Assembly: GCA_023667145.1 (NCBI GenBank)
Contig: JAMPAQ010000001.1
Location: 194,791 to 258,790 of the forward strand
Length of the DNA stretch: 64,000 nucleotides
Origin: Pseudoflavonifractor sp.
Lineage (GTDB): Bacteria > Bacteroidota > Bacteroidia > Bacteroidales > Muribaculaceae
Direction of reading: 5' to 3'
Position numbers and translations under genes: made by a program. The stretch's first letter is position 1, and each line of letters starts with the position of its first letter. Positions 1 through 9,779 of this stretch are shown piece by piece. The notes beneath the pieces were generated by a model. That model was not told the origin of the DNA, ran no database searches, and saw only the letters and a program-made list of their open reading frames with translations.

Positions 1-1
1 C

Positions 2-1720
2 CTGACGGCCATTGGCCAGCGACCCATCAACAACGTTGTCGACATCACCAACTACCTGCTCCATGCCATGGGGCAGCCGCTCCACTGCTTTGACCTCGAC
101 AAGGTCAAGGGTGGCGAGATTGTGGTGCGCCACTGTGCCGAGGGGACACCGTTTACCACCCTCGACGGCGTGGAGCGCAAGCTCGACAGCCGCGACCTGA
201 TGATATGCAACGCCGAGGAGCCCATGTGCATCGCTGGAGTCTTTGGCGGTCTTGACTCGGGTGTCACCGAGAGCGCCACGTCGATATTTCTTGAGAGCGC
301 CTACTTCAACCCCACGTCGGTGCGCAAGACAGCCCGTCGCCATGGACTCAACACCGACTCCTCGTTCCGCTTTGAACGCGGGATCGATCCCAACGGATGT
401 CTCTATGTGCTTAAGCTCGCTGCCTTGATGGTCAAGGAATTGGCCGGGGGCGAGATATGCGGTGACATCGTCGATATATATCCTGAGAAGATTGAGCCGT
501 GCAAGGTGACGCTCTCTTACGCCAACGTCAATGACCTCGTCGGCAAGCATATACCGGCCGACAAGGTCGATGCCATCCTCGCCTCGCTTGAGATGGCCAT
601 CACCGCCCGCCGCGATGGCGAGATAGACATCGAGGTGCCCACCTATCGCGTTGACGTGCAGCGCCCATGTGACGTGATCGAGGACTTGCTGCGCATCTAT
701 GGCTACAACAATGTCGAGACCGGCACGACGCTCAAGTCGAGCCTACAGCCAAAGAGCGTGACCGACTCGGCCAACGCCTTGCAGACGCTGCTCTCCGAAC
801 AGCTTACCGCCATCGGCTTCAATGAGATAATGAACAACTCGCTCACCTCAGAGTCATACTACGCCAGCCTGTCGCAATATCCCGCTGACCACTGCGTCAA
901 GCTGCTCAACCCGTTGAGCGGCGACCTCAACGTGATGCGCCAGACCCTCCTGTTTGGCGGGTTGGAGTCGGTGGCCCACAATATCAACCGCCGCAACGGT
1001 GACCTGTTGATGTATGAGTGGGGCAACGTCTACTTCTTTGACCCCTCGGCCGAGTCGATCGCCGAGACCCCGCTTGCCCCCTACAGCGAGGGCTCACGCC
1101 TCGGCCTGTGGATGACCGGCAACCTGCGTCGCGGCAACTGGGCGCGTCAGGCCGAGCAGGTCACATTTTTTGACCTCAAGGCTGTGGTCGCCAACCTGTT
1201 CAATCGCCTCGGCATTCCGACATCTGAACTCAAGCTCACCGCCGGCACCGGCGAGATATACGGCGCGTCGGTCGATATCGCCACCCGCTCAGGCAAGGCC
1301 CTCGGCTCGATGGGCGTAGTCTCGGGCGCGATGCTCCGCAAGTTTGACATAAAGCAGGAGGTGCTGTTTGCGGAACTCGACTGGAAAGCCCTGTCGCGCC
1401 TCGCCCTCAAGAAGTCGGTCAAGTACACGGCCCTGCCCAAGACCCAGCCCGTCGTGCGCGACCTCGCGCTGCTCATCGACAAGTCGGTGACCATGGAGCA
1501 GGTCGAGCAGGTGGTGCGCGAGAGCGAGAAGCGCCTGTTGCGCGGTGTCGAGCTGTTTGATGTCTACGAGGGCAAGAACCTTGAGGCCGGCAAGAAGTCA
1601 TACGCCATCACCATCACCCTCCAGGATGACGAGAAGACGCTACAAGACAAGCAGATAGAGGCCGTGATGTCAAAAATCACCACTAACCTCAACCGCAAGC
1701 TCGGCGCGACACTACGATAA
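2..1720 (+). CDS. pheT: Phenylalanyl-tRNA synthetase beta subunit, 5' end missing
   Basis: The frame is open from the first bases of the window, so about 572 C-terminal residues are present; the family is near 800 residues, so roughly the first 240 lie upstream. The beta subunit pairs with PheS to charge tRNA-Phe in the cytoplasm. The visible part starts in the B3/B4 region (INNVVDITNYLLHAMGQP), continues through the B5 and catalytic-like core domains, and ends in a ferredoxin-fold anticodon-binding domain over the last 95 residues (VVRDLAL, LFDVYEG). yebC follows after 47 bases. Function is secure from conserved motifs; the start is outside the window. Confidence 0.96.
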   Translation: MTAIGQRPINNVVDITNYLLHAMGQPLHCFDLDKVKGGEIVVRHCAEGTPFTTLDGVERKLDSRDLMICNAEEPMCIAGVFGGLDSGVTESATSIFLESAYFNPTSVRKTARRHGLNTDSSFRFERGIDPNGCLYVLKLAALMVKELAGGEICGDIVDIYPEKIEPCKVTLSYANVNDLVGKHIPADKVDAILASLEMAITARRDGEIDIEVPTYRVDVQRPCDVIEDLLRIYGYNNVETGTTLKSSLQPKSVTDSANALQTLLSEQLTAIGFNEIMNNSLTSESYYASLSQYPADHCVKLLNPLSGDLNVMRQTLLFGGLESVAHNINRRNGDLLMYEWGNVYFFDPSAESIAETPLAPYSEGSRLGLWMTGNLRRGNWARQAEQVTFFDLKAVVANLFNRLGIPTSELKLTAGTGEIYGASVDIATRSGKALGSMGVVSGAMLRKFDIKQEVLFAELDWKALSRLALKKSVKYTALPKTQPVVRDLALLIDKSVTMEQVEQVVRESEKRLLRGVELFDVYEGKNLEAGKKSYAITITLQDDEKTLQDKQIEAVMSKITTNLNRKLGATLR

Positions 1721-1767
1721 TCAAGATACTAACGACTGAAACGAATATAATTTAATCAAGCACTACA

Positions 1768-2484
1768 ATGGGAAGAGCTTTTGAATATCGCAAAGCAAGA
1801 AAACTTAAACGTTGGGGTAACATGTCGCGTACATTTACCCGCATCGGCAAGGAAATAACCATCGCCGCCAAGGCCGGTGGACCCGACCCCGACACCAATC
1901 CCCGCCTACGCGCCCTCATGCAGAACGCCAAGGCCGCCAACATGCCCAAGGACACCGTAGAGCGTGCCATCAAGAAGGCCACCGAGAAGGATGCCGGCGA
2001 CTACAAGGAGATTGTATACGAGGGCTACGGCCCCCACGGCATCGCCATCGTCGTCGAGGCCGCTACCGACAACAATACCCGCACCGTGGCCAATGTGCGC
2101 TCCTACTTCAACAAGCACGGCGGCTCACTCGGCACCTCCGGCTCGCTCACATTCCTTTTTGAGCATAAGAGCGTGTTCAAGATCAAGCCCAAGGATGGTG
2201 TCTCGCTTGAGGATCTTGAGCTTGAGCTTATCGACTACGGTGTTGACGAGCTGGAGAACGACGAGGACGAGATTGTGCTCTACGGAGCGTTTGAGGAGTA
2301 CTCCAACATCCAGAAATATCTTGAGGACAACGGATTTGAGATTGTCAGCTCCGAGTTCGAGCGTATCCCCAACGACCTCAAGGAAGTCACCGAGGAGCAG
2401 CGCGTCCAGATTGAGAAACTCCTTGATAAGTTTGAGGAGGACGAGGACGTGCAAAACGTCTTCCACAACATGAAGGAGGATTGA
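1768..2484 (+). CDS. yebC: YebC/PmpR/TACO1 family protein
   Basis: The 238-residue protein matches the YebC family in length and motifs: MGRAFEYRKARK at the start (MAGHSKWANIKHRK in enterics), the PRLRALMQNAKAANMPKDT helix near residue 50, YEGYGPHGIA near 85 and the GSLGTSGSLTFLF hairpin near 125. Family members are DNA-binding regulators in some bacteria, and others act on the ribosome to help translate proline stretches, as mitochondrial TACO1 does; the sequence cannot say which applies here. The C-terminus is strongly acidic. A clear intrinsic terminator follows 53 bases after the stop. Confidence 0.93.
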   Translation: MGRAFEYRKARKLKRWGNMSRTFTRIGKEITIAAKAGGPDPDTNPRLRALMQNAKAANMPKDTVERAIKKATEKDAGDYKEIVYEGYGPHGIAIVVEAATDNNTRTVANVRSYFNKHGGSLGTSGSLTFLFEHKSVFKIKPKDGVSLEDLELELIDYGVDELENDEDEIVLYGAFEEYSNIQKYLEDNGFEIVSSEFERIPNDLKEVTEEQRVQIEKLLDKFEEDEDVQNVFHNMKED

Positions 2485-2536
2485 TTCCGCCGGCATCGGC
2501 CATTACCGATGCCATCACGTCCTGATAATAATACAA

Positions 2537-2570
2537 CGCGAGGCCGTCCCGGCATGGAGACGGCCTCGCG
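2537..2570 (+). terminator. Rho-independent terminator after yebC
   Basis: A perfect 12-bp stem (2537-2548 with 2559-2570, arm CGCGAGGCCGTC) closes a 10-nt loop and is followed by a T-rich stretch (TCTGTTATCT). It lies between yebC and the convergent small gene ending at 2604, so it may serve both strands. Confidence 0.8.
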
Positions 2571-2603
2571 TCTGTTATCTGTCTCTCGCGTGAGGGGCTG
2601 GGA

Positions 2604-2831
2604 TCAGCCAAAGAAGCTGCCTATTTTTCCCTTTATCTCCTCAAAGACACTCTCTTTGACCCCGTCGCCGTCGAGGTCGCCGATGAGTCCCGCATCCTTG
2701 ACCTTGCCGATGATCTCGGCCATCGAGAAGTTGCTCGTGTCGATGCCCTTCAGATGCTCCGTGACTGCCGCTACATCAAATGAGCCGCCAAACTTGGAGG
2801 TCAGTTCCGATAAGATGTTCTGTATATCCAT
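2604..2831 (-). CDS. Small protein with a calcium-loop-like DxDxDG motif
   Basis: This 75-residue protein is not a family I can name. The start at 2831 (MDIQNILSEL) is preferred over an upstream ATG at 2867 because the 12 extra residues look non-coding. It has no signal peptide or membrane segment. Near residue 55 it carries GDLDGDGVKES, matching the first half of an EF-hand or dockerin calcium loop, followed by an amphipathic helix. The rest is predicted helical. It stands alone, divergent from ilvA and convergent with yebC. Calcium binding is inference from one loop. Confidence 0.65.
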   Translation of the reverse strand: MDIQNILSELTSKFGGSFDVAAVTEHLKGIDTSNFSMAEIIGKVKDAGLIGDLDGDGVKESVFEEIKGKIGSFFG

Positions 2832-2957
2832 AACGATATGCTTTTGGTGGTAAGTGGTTGCCCCCATGCAGTGTCCTGTATGGGACGGTTATCTTTAATT
2901 GAAACGGAATCGGGGGCGACAAGGTTTGTGAGCGTATGTCAATAATCCTTATAATCA

Positions 2958-2990
2958 TTTGGCGTTACACGCGACTTATTCGTATATTTG
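2958..2990 (+). promoter_or_regulatory. Bacteroidetes-type promoter for ilvA
   Basis: A -33 TTTG (2958-2961) and a -7 TATATTTG (2983-2990) are 21 nt apart, the arrangement expected for the Bacteroidetes primary sigma factor. The ilvA start codon is 62 nt downstream. Confidence 0.75.
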
Positions 2991-3052
2991 CCGTGAGAAG
3001 TTAACCTATCGTGACCGCTCGTGCAGGGCGGCTGACATAAAACAAGATTGCC

Positions 3053-4252
3053 ATGGATAAGATAGAGATAAGCGAGGTATATCGTGCGGCGCGTGTACTC
3101 AAGGACGTAGTGCGCCATCCACACCTCATAGCGGCTCCGCGCATCACCGACCGCTGTCATCTGTACCTGAAACCCGAGAACCTCCAGTACACCGGCTCAT
3201 TCAAGCTGCGGGGGGCCTACTACAAGATTTCACAGCTCTCCGACGAGGAGAAGTCGCGTGGTGTCATCGCCTGCTCGGCGGGCAACCATGCCCAGGGTGT
3301 CGCATTCGGTGCCACCCACAACGGCATCCGCTCGCTCATCTGCCTCCCCGAGGGCGCACCGCTCTCCAAGGTCGAGGCCACCAAGGGCTACGGGGCCGAG
3401 GTGTGCCTCGTGCCGGGGGTCTACGACGATGCCTACAGTCGCGCCGTCGAGTTGCAACAGGAGCATGGATACACGTTCGTCCATCCATTTGATGACCCGC
3501 TCGTCATCGCCGGGCAGGGTACGATAGGGCTTGAGATACTTGAGGAGATGCCCGATGTCGATGCGGTCATCGTGCCTGTCGGCGGCGGTGGTCTCGCCTC
3601 GGGCGTGGCGTTTGCCATCAAGTCGCTGAGTCCCGGGGTCAAGGTCTATGGCGTGCAGGCCGAGGGAGCGCCAAGCATGGCGCGGTCGGTCGCCGATGGC
3701 CACATTGAGCGTCTCGACAGCGTGCAGACGATTGCCGACGGCATCGCCGTCAAGGAGCCCGGGGTCAACACCTTTGACATGTGCAGCCGCTGGGTCGATG
3801 AGATAGTAACCGTCAGCGACGACGAGATAGCCGCCGCCATTCTCGCCCTCATCGAGCAGCAGAAGCTCGTGGCCGAGGGAGCCGGTGCCGTCGCTGTCGC
3901 CGCCGCCATGTTTGGCAAGGTGCCGGTCGAGGGCAAGAAGGTTGTCGCGCTCGTGAGCGGCGGCAACATTGATGTCACCATCCTGAGCCGCGTCATCACC
4001 CGTGGCTTGACCAAGAGCGGGCGCAACTGCATCGTCACGGTCGACCTCTCTGACCGCCCGGGACAGCTTGCCGCCGTCTGCGGGGTCATCGGCGGCCTCG
4101 GGGCCAACATCATCTCCGTGACCCATGAGCGCACAGCCGGTAGCAAGCAGATCAACGGCTGCACGCTGCGCATCGTCATGGAGACACGCAACAAGGAGCA
4201 TATCGACCATATCAAGGAGGGCCTTACGGCTGCCGGATACACAGTGCTATGA
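3053..4252 (+). CDS. ilvA: Threonine ammonia-lyase with C-terminal ACT domain
   Basis: This is a 399-residue PLP enzyme that deaminates threonine to 2-oxobutanoate, the first committed step towards isoleucine (or threonine breakdown). The PLP lysine is K51 in [10 protein letters not shown], the phosphate-binding glycine loop GGGGLASG is near residue 178, and SGGNID follows near 305. Residues 325-399 form a single ACT domain ([13 protein letters not shown]), as in the short ACT-containing ammonia-lyases, so allosteric control is likely. It has its own upstream promoter and overlaps the next gene by 4 bases (ATGA), implying translational coupling. Biosynthetic versus catabolic role cannot be settled from sequence. 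Confidence 0.94.
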   Translation: MDKIEISEVYRAARVLKDVVRHPHLIAAPRITDRCHLYLKPENLQYTGSFKLRGAYYKISQLSDEEKSRGVIACSAGNHAQGVAFGATHNGIRSLICLPEGAPLSKVEATKGYGAEVCLVPGVYDDAYSRAVELQQEHGYTFVHPFDDPLVIAGQGTIGLEILEEMPDVDAVIVPVGGGGLASGVAFAIKSLSPGVKVYGVQAEGAPSMARSVADGHIERLDSVQTIADGIAVKEPGVNTFDMCSRWVDEIVTVSDDEIAAAILALIEQQKLVAEGAGAVAVAAAMFGKVPVEGKKVVALVSGGNIDVTILSRVITRGLTKSGRNCIVTVDLSDRPGQLAAVCGVIGGLGANIISVTHERTAGSKQINGCTLRIVMETRNKEHIDHIKEGLTAAGYTVL

Positions 4253-5097
4253 GCGATACCGATAACGTCAGGACCCTTTATGTCACCGACCTTGACGGGA
4301 CGCTGCTCGATAGCGAGTCGCGCGTCGACAATGAGTCGGCACGCATCATCTCAGAACTCACGCGTCACGGGGCGCTGATCACCGTGGCGACGGCACGTAC
4401 CCCGGCCACCGTGGCGCCGCTGCTTGCCCACACGGCGACCTCGCTCCCGGCCATCGTGATGACCGGAGCGGCCTCGTGGCTGCGCGACCTGCGGCGTTAC
4501 GACGATGTCTGCTACATCCCCGCCGGGTCGTGCGAGGTCATCGGCTCGCTGTTCCGCGCCCATGCCGTCGACCCATTCATCTACACCATAGCCGGCGAGG
4601 GAGTGCTTGAGGTGTTCCGCAACGGATGCCTCAGCGACAAGGACCGGCGCTTTGTCGAGGAACGCGCCCATGGCCCCCTCAAGCGGTTCTGCTTCGACGA
4701 CATCCGCGCCAACCGCTGTGTCATGCCATCCACTGTGCTTTACTTTGCCATGGGGCCGCTCGATACCCTCGGCGAGCTTGCCGGGGCGCTTCGTGCCACT
4801 GGTCTCTGCTCCGTATCGTTCTATACCGACATATTTGGCCGCGACACCGGCATAATTGAAGTATTCGCACCCGATGTGTCCAAGGCTGCGGCCATAGAGC
4901 GTATGCGTGAACGCACGGGTTCGTCGCGCCTTGTGGTGTTTGGCGACAATCTCAACGACCTCCCCATGATGGCCGTAGCCGATGTCGCTGTGGCGGTTGA
5001 CAACGCAGTCCCCGAGGTCAAGGCTGCCGCCGACATCGTGATAGGACCCAACACGTCAGGCTCTGTGGCGCGTTTCATCCGCGATGACTACCGCTAA
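4249..5097 (+). CDS. HAD-IIB (Cof-type) sugar-phosphate phosphatase
   Basis: A 282-residue HAD hydrolase of the Cof/YbiV type. Motif I is VTDLDGTLLDS near residue 12 (the two catalytic aspartates), and motif IV is GDNLNDLPMM near residue 228, with the type-IIB cap domain between them. Such enzymes dephosphorylate small phosphometabolites such as sugar phosphates, PLP or FMN; the substrate is not predictable. The start codon overlaps the ilvA stop, so the two are co-transcribed. A role in proofreading or vitamin B6 turnover next to a PLP enzyme is possible but only inference. Confidence 0.9.
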   Translation: MSDTDNVRTLYVTDLDGTLLDSESRVDNESARIISELTRHGALITVATARTPATVAPLLAHTATSLPAIVMTGAASWLRDLRRYDDVCYIPAGSCEVIGSLFRAHAVDPFIYTIAGEGVLEVFRNGCLSDKDRRFVEERAHGPLKRFCFDDIRANRCVMPSTVLYFAMGPLDTLGELAGALRATGLCSVSFYTDIFGRDTGIIEVFAPDVSKAAAIERMRERTGSSRLVVFGDNLNDLPMMAVADVAVAVDNAVPEVKAAADIVIGPNTSGSVARFIRDDYR

Positions 5098-5226
5098 TGA
5101 TATGGTCGTGTGATGGTGTATGCGTCATTGGCTCCAATGTGCAATAAAGATAGCTTGAAGGACGTTTTATAATCGTGTCCCGGTTGCTGCCGGGGCTGAG
5201 TCCCTCACCATTTATGTCACTCCTGT

Positions 5227-6441
5227 ATGAGCAATATATATGAAGCGCGACGCTGGGGCACGATAGGTTTCCTTGTCGTGTCGGTGGCGCTCGTGCTTAC
5301 GTTCCTCTATGTATCCAACAACCTCGTTCGCGATCTCTCGGAACAGGAGCGTGCCCGTATGCAGATATGGGCCGACGCTACCCGCGAGATTATCCGTGCC
5401 GCCGACGACACCACCGCCACAGCCTCGGGCGCGAATGTCGATTTCCTGCTCGGCATCATCGAGGAAAACCGCAACATCCCCGTACTGCTCACCGACGATT
5501 ACGGCAACATCCTGCTCCACCGCAACTTTGACCTCCCCGAGCCTGTCGACAGTATGCGCCCCTACTATATCTCCGAGGCCAACGATGCCTTCTTGCGGGC
5601 AAAGCTGCGCCATCTGCGAGAGACCCCGAATGTGATACATATCATCATCTCGCCGGGCATGGCCCAGCACCTCTACTACGAGGACTCCAGGCTGCTGCGC
5701 AGTCTCAGCTTCTATCCCTACATACAGATAGCCGTGATGCTCGTCTTTGTCCTCGTGGTCTACTATGCCGTCATATCGACCAAGAAGGCCGAGCAAAACA
5801 AGGTGTGGGTCGGGCTGTCAAAGGAGACCGCCCATCAGCTTGGCACCCCGATATCGTCGCTGATGGCATGGATGGAGCTGCTTGAAGCCGAAGGGGTTGA
5901 CCCGGCGACAGTGGCCGAGATGAACAAGGACGTGCAGCGCCTGAGCACCATCGCGGCCCGGTTTTCCAAGATAGGGTCGCAGCCCGGCATGGAGGTCGAG
6001 GACCTGAACGCCGTGGTGCGCCGTTCGGCCTCCTACATGTCATCGCGCATCTCGTCGCGCATCAATCTGACGGTCGATACTGCCCCGATGGCTATCCCCG
6101 TCGAGCTGTCGGCCCCGCTGCTTGAGTGGGTGATGGAAAATCTTATCAAAAACGCTGTTGATGCCATGGAGGGTTCCGGCTCCATTGCTGTCACCACCGG
6201 CGAGGACAAGGGCAGGGCGTGGATTGAGGTGGCCGACACGGGCAAGGGAATAGCCCGCAAGCACTTCAAGACCGTGTTCAGCCCCGGATTCACCACCAAG
6301 AAGCGTGGTTGGGGACTCGGCTTGACGCTTGCCAAGCGCATCATCGAGCAGTATCACCACGGGCGCATATACGTCAAGAGTTCCGAACCCGGGGCCGGAA
6401 CGACTTTCCGCATCGAGCTTCCCGCTACTTCTCGCGCATGA
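5227..6441 (+). CDS. Membrane sensor histidine kinase (orphan)
   Basis: The 404-residue protein has two membrane segments (about 13-32 and 166-184) flanking a short extracytoplasmic sensor region of about 130 residues. The dimerisation helix carries the phospho-acceptor H203 ([10 protein letters not shown]), followed by an N box (NLIKNAVDA near 305), G1 box (DTGKG near 337), F box and G2 box (GWGLGLTL). All catalytic elements are present. No response regulator is adjacent, so its partner must be encoded elsewhere. Its 3' end overlaps the convergent der gene by 17 bases. Confidence 0.92.
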   Translation: MSNIYEARRWGTIGFLVVSVALVLTFLYVSNNLVRDLSEQERARMQIWADATREIIRAADDTTATASGANVDFLLGIIEENRNIPVLLTDDYGNILLHRNFDLPEPVDSMRPYYISEANDAFLRAKLRHLRETPNVIHIIISPGMAQHLYYEDSRLLRSLSFYPYIQIAVMLVFVLVVYYAVISTKKAEQNKVWVGLSKETAHQLGTPISSLMAWMELLEAEGVDPATVAEMNKDVQRLSTIAARFSKIGSQPGMEVEDLNAVVRRSASYMSSRISSRINLTVDTAPMAIPVELSAPLLEWVMENLIKNAVDAMEGSGSIAVTTGEDKGRAWIEVADTGKGIARKHFKTVFSPGFTTKKRGWGLGLTLAKRIIEQYHHGRIYVKSSEPGAGTTFRIELPATSRA

Positions 6442-7741
6442 ACACGTTGATCGGGGTACCCGTGAAGTCCCAGTTGTCGCGTATCTTGTTTTCAAGATAG
6501 CGGCGGTATGGCTCCTTTACCCACTGTGGCAGGTTGCAGAAGAATATGAATGTCGGTATCGCCGCGCCACGGAGCATGGTCACATATTTTATCTTGACAT
6601 ACTTGCCTTTGTTGGCGGGTGGCGGATAGGCCGCTATCGCCTCAAGCATCACGGTGTTGAGCTGTGACGTCGGGACGGTGCGCTTGCGGTTGTTGTAGAC
6701 CTCGACCGCTGTCTCAAGCACCTTGTAGATGCGCTGCTTGGTAAGCGCCGAGCCAAAGATGATGGGGAAATCGGTGAACGGGGCAAATCGCTCGCGTATC
6801 GCAGCCTCAAAGTGGCTTATCGCGGCCTGTGACTTGTCCTCGACGAGGTCCCACTTGTTGACACACACCACCAGCCCCTTCTTGTTGCGCTGTATCAGCG
6901 AGAAGATGCTCACGTCCTGGCTCTCGATGCCACGGGTGGCGTCGATCATCAGTATGCACACGTCCGATGCCTCTATGGCCCTGATGGAGCGGATGACCGA
7001 GTAATACTCTATATCCTCGTTGACCTTGGTCTTTTTGCGTATGCCGGCTGTGTCAACGAGGTAGAAGTCAAAGCCAAACTTGTTGTAGCGCGTGTATATC
7101 GAGTCGCGTGTCGTGCCGGCTATGTCGGTCACTATGTTGCGCTCCTCGCCTATGAACGAGTTGATTATAGACGACTTGCCGGCATTGGGACGGCCCACGA
7201 TGGCAAACTTGGGGATGTCGTCGAGCTGCTCCTCGTCATCGTCTGTCTCGGGCAGGTCCTTGACCACCTCGTCGAGCAGGTCGCCGGTGCCGTAGCCGCT
7301 GACAGCCGATACGGGATATGGCTCCCCGAGTCCGAGGGCATAGAACTCGGCGATGTTGTAGAGCCAGTCGCTTGAGTCGACCTTGTTGGCCACAAGAATG
7401 ACCGGCTTCTTGGATCGGCGCAGTATCTCGGCCACATGGTCGTCGAGGTCGGTCACGCCGTTCATCGCATCGACCACAAACAGGATGACATCGGCCTGTT
7501 CGATGGCGAGATGCACCTGCTTGTTTATCTCACCCTCGAATATATCCTCCGAGTTGACCACCCAGCCGCCGGTATCGACTATCGAAAAGTCCTTGCCGGC
7601 CCAGTCGACCATGCCATACTGGCGGTCGCGGGTGGTGCCGGCTGTCTCGTCGACAATCGCCGTGCGTGTCTGCGTCAGGCGGTTGAAGAGTGTCGACTTG
7701 CCCACGTTGGGGCGTCCTACTATTGCTACGAGTCTTCCCAT
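6425..7741 (-). CDS. der: Ribosome-biogenesis GTPase Der (EngA)
   Basis: A 438-residue tandem GTPase, the usual length for Der. The first G domain has the P-loop GRPNVGKST near residue 8 and the second GRPNAGKSS near 183; each has a DTAG or DTGG G3 motif and an NKxD G4 motif (NKVD, NKWD). The C-terminal KH-like domain (residues 350-438) is intact. Der is required for 50S subunit maturation. It is the last gene of the minus-strand cluster yceD-rpmF-fabH-era-der but also has its own promoter at 7768-7799. Confidence 0.97.
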   Translation of the reverse strand: MGRLVAIVGRPNVGKSTLFNRLTQTRTAIVDETAGTTRDRQYGMVDWAGKDFSIVDTGGWVVNSEDIFEGEINKQVHLAIEQADVILFVVDAMNGVTDLDDHVAEILRRSKKPVILVANKVDSSDWLYNIAEFYALGLGEPYPVSAVSGYGTGDLLDEVVKDLPETDDDEEQLDDIPKFAIVGRPNAGKSSIINSFIGEERNIVTDIAGTTRDSIYTRYNKFGFDFYLVDTAGIRKKTKVNEDIEYYSVIRSIRAIEASDVCILMIDATRGIESQDVSIFSLIQRNKKGLVVCVNKWDLVEDKSQAAISHFEAAIRERFAPFTDFPIIFGSALTKQRIYKVLETAVEVYNNRKRTVPTSQLNTVMLEAIAAYPPPANKGKYVKIKYVTMLRGAAIPTFIFFCNLPQWVKEPYRRYLENKIRDNWDFTGTPINVFMREK

Positions 7742-7767
7742 ATCAGTCTATGTTGTCGAGTGAATTG

Positions 7768-7799
7768 CAAAATTAACATAAATCGCCGTAACGGCCAAA
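7768..7799 (-). promoter_or_regulatory. Promoter for der
   Basis: Read on the minus strand, a -33 TTTG (7796-7799) is followed after 20 nt by a -7 TAATTTTG (7768-7775), 26 nt before the der ATG. The -33 box begins next to the era stop codon. Confidence 0.7.
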
Positions 7800-8693
7800 T
7801 CACTCGATATATCCGAACGAGCGCAGTTTGTTCTCGCGGTTGCGCCAGTCTTTCTCGACCTTGACAAACAGCTCAAGGTACACTTTCTTGCCAAAGAAGG
7901 TCTCTATATCCTTGCGGGCCTCGGTGCCGGTCTTCTTCAGCTTTGCGCCCCCCTTGCCGATGAGTATGCCTTTCTGAGAGTCTCGCTCGACGTAGATGAC
8001 GGCCATTATGTGGATGGAATGTTCCTTTTCCTCAAACTTCTCGACAAGCACCTCGGCCGAGTATGGCACCTCTTTCTCATAGTTGAGCAGTATCTTCTCG
8101 CGTATGATTTCGGTGACAAAAAATCTCGCCGGCTTGTCGGTCAGCGCGTCCTTGCCAAAGAATGGAGGCGACGGCGGCAGCAGCTCGACGATGCGGTGCA
8201 TTATGTTGTCGACATTGAAATGGAGCAGGGCGCTGACGGGAAATACCTCGGCGTTGGGTAGCAACTCCTTCCACCGCGCTATTATCGCGTCGAGGTCACC
8301 CTGTCCCTTGAGCAGGTCGACCTTGTTGATGACGAGCAGCACAGGGATGGTCTCCTTGGCGACCTTGGCGAGGAAGTCGGCGTTCTTGGTCGGGTCCTCG
8401 ACAACGTCGGTGACATAGAGCAGTATGTCGGCGTCGGTCAACGCGCTCTTTGAGAACTCAAGCATACTCTCCTGTAGCTTGTACTTGGGTTTGAGCACGC
8501 CGGGGGTGTCGGAAAACACTATCTGATAGTCGTCGGTGTTCACTATGCCGGTTATGCGGTGGCGCGTGGTCTGCGCCTTTGAGGTTATGATGCTTATGCG
8601 TTCGCCGACGAGGTCGTTCATAAGTGTCGATTTACCTACGTTGGGGTTGCCGACGATGTTGACAAATCCCGCTTTGTGCTGCTGTTCGCTCAT
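7800..8693 (-). CDS. era: GTPase Era
   Basis: This 297-residue GTPase has the P-loop GNPNVGKST near residue 15, a DTPG G3 motif, NKVD G4 motif, and a C-terminal KH domain with GKGGAKLKK near residue 245. Era binds the 3' end of 16S rRNA and is needed for 30S assembly. It lies between fabH and der; both ribosome-assembly GTPases side by side is typical of Bacteroidales. A hairpin and a -7 box separate it from fabH. Confidence 0.97.
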   Translation of the reverse strand: MSEQQHKAGFVNIVGNPNVGKSTLMNDLVGERISIITSKAQTTRHRITGIVNTDDYQIVFSDTPGVLKPKYKLQESMLEFSKSALTDADILLYVTDVVEDPTKNADFLAKVAKETIPVLLVINKVDLLKGQGDLDAIIARWKELLPNAEVFPVSALLHFNVDNIMHRIVELLPPSPPFFGKDALTDKPARFFVTEIIREKILLNYEKEVPYSAEVLVEKFEEKEHSIHIMAVIYVERDSQKGILIGKGGAKLKKTGTEARKDIETFFGKKVYLELFVKVEKDWRNRENKLRSFGYIE

Positions 8694-8725
8694 ATATCGT
8701 TGATTTTTATTGCTATGGTATAAAA

Positions 8726-8733
8726 CAAAAATA
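8726..8733 (-). promoter_or_regulatory. Putative -7 box for era
   Basis: TATTTTTG on the minus strand fits TAnnTTTG and lies 32 nt before the era ATG. It overlaps one arm of the fabH-era hairpin. Confidence 0.45.
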
Positions 8734-8756
8734 GCACCCGTATAGATGCTATTTTT
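8727..8756 (-). terminator. Hairpin between fabH and era
   Basis: A perfect 10-bp inverted repeat (8727-8736 with 8747-8756, arm AAAAATAGCA) with a 10-nt loop, followed on the minus strand by TTTTGTTTTA. It fits a partial terminator behind fabH. The arm also contains the candidate era -7 box. Confidence 0.55.
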
Positions 8757-8786
8757 TGTATTCTTAACGCGTGTTTGTCTGTGATG

Positions 8787-9770
8787 TTACAGGTCCCAGA
8801 TGACATAGAGTGCTCCCCATGTGTACCCTGCTCCAAAGGCGGTCAGTATCAGCTTGTCGCCCTTGTGGAGACGGTCTTTGTACTCGTCGATGCAGAGGGG
8901 TATCGACGCGGCGCTCGTGTTGCCGTAGCGCTCGATGTTGACCAGCACCTTCTCGCGGTCGATGCCGGCGCGGTCGGCCACGGCCTCGATGATGCGCAGG
9001 TTGGCCTGATGGGGTATCATCCAATCCACATCGTCGATTGTCAGGCCGTTGCGCTTGGCCACGTCGAGGCTCGATGTGAGCATGTTGGTCACGGCGTGCT
9101 TGTAGACGGCGCGTCCGTCCTGGTAGATGTAGTGCTCTCCGGCGTCCACGGTCTCGTGGGTGGCGGGATGAACGGAGCCTCCGGCCTTCATCAGCAGGTG
9201 CTCGCATCCCTCGCCGTCGATGTGGAACACGCCGTCGATGATGCCCACCTCCTTGTCGGTCGGCTCAAGCATCATCGCTGCCGCCGCGTCGCCAAAGAGA
9301 GGACAGGTCGAGCGGTCGGCATAGTTGACCATCGACGACATCTTCTCGGCTGCCACGACGATGACCTTGCGGTACATCCCCGAGCGCACGTAGGCGGCGC
9401 CATCCTGCAATGCCACAAGAAATCCGGCACATGCGGCCTGGATGTCGTAGGCGTATGCGTTCTTCAATCCCGTATGATGGGCTATGATGGAGCCGGTCGA
9501 CGGGAAACGGTAGTCAGGGTTGGACGTGGCGCAGATGAGCAAGTCTATTTCCTCGGCCTTGGTCCCGGTCGACTCAAGCAGACGTTCCACGGCCTTTATG
9601 CCGAGGTATGACGAGCCGGTACCCTCCTTCTTGAGGATGCGGCGCTGCTTGATGCCCACGCGTGTGGTGATCCACTCGTCGTTGGTATCGACCATCCGCG
9701 ACAGCATGTCGTTGTCGAGGATGTCATCGGGAGCGTAAGAGGCTACGCCTGATATTCTTGCATTAACCAT
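8787..9770 (-). CDS. fabH: 3-oxoacyl-ACP synthase III
   Basis: A 327-residue KASIII that condenses an acyl-CoA primer with malonyl-ACP to start fatty-acid synthesis. The catalytic triad is visible: C114 (AACAGF), H254 (PHQANLRI) and N284 (YGNTSAA). It follows rpmF by 9 bases. In Enterobacteria plsX separates rpmF and fabH; here it does not. In Bacteroidales such enzymes commonly use branched primers made from valine and leucine, which would link functionally to the oxidoreductase at 50.6 kb; that link is inference. Confidence 0.95.
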   Translation of the reverse strand: MVNARISGVASYAPDDILDNDMLSRMVDTNDEWITTRVGIKQRRILKKEGTGSSYLGIKAVERLLESTGTKAEEIDLLICATSNPDYRFPSTGSIIAHHTGLKNAYAYDIQAACAGFLVALQDGAAYVRSGMYRKVIVVAAEKMSSMVNYADRSTCPLFGDAAAAMMLEPTDKEVGIIDGVFHIDGEGCEHLLMKAGGSVHPATHETVDAGEHYIYQDGRAVYKHAVTNMLTSSLDVAKRNGLTIDDVDWMIPHQANLRIIEAVADRAGIDREKVLVNIERYGNTSAASIPLCIDEYKDRLHKGDKLILTAFGAGYTWGALYVIWDL

Positions 9771-9779
9771 GTCGGCCTG

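Noticed and set aside
3230..4210. 326-residue open frame antisense to ilvA
   Set aside because: It is the complement of a GC-rich, well-supported ilvA frame; composition is repetitive Asp/Gly/His and no family motif appears.
5179..5194. CCCGG-N6-CCGGG hairpin before the histidine kinase gene
   Set aside because: Only five base pairs and no T tract; not enough for a terminator or regulator.
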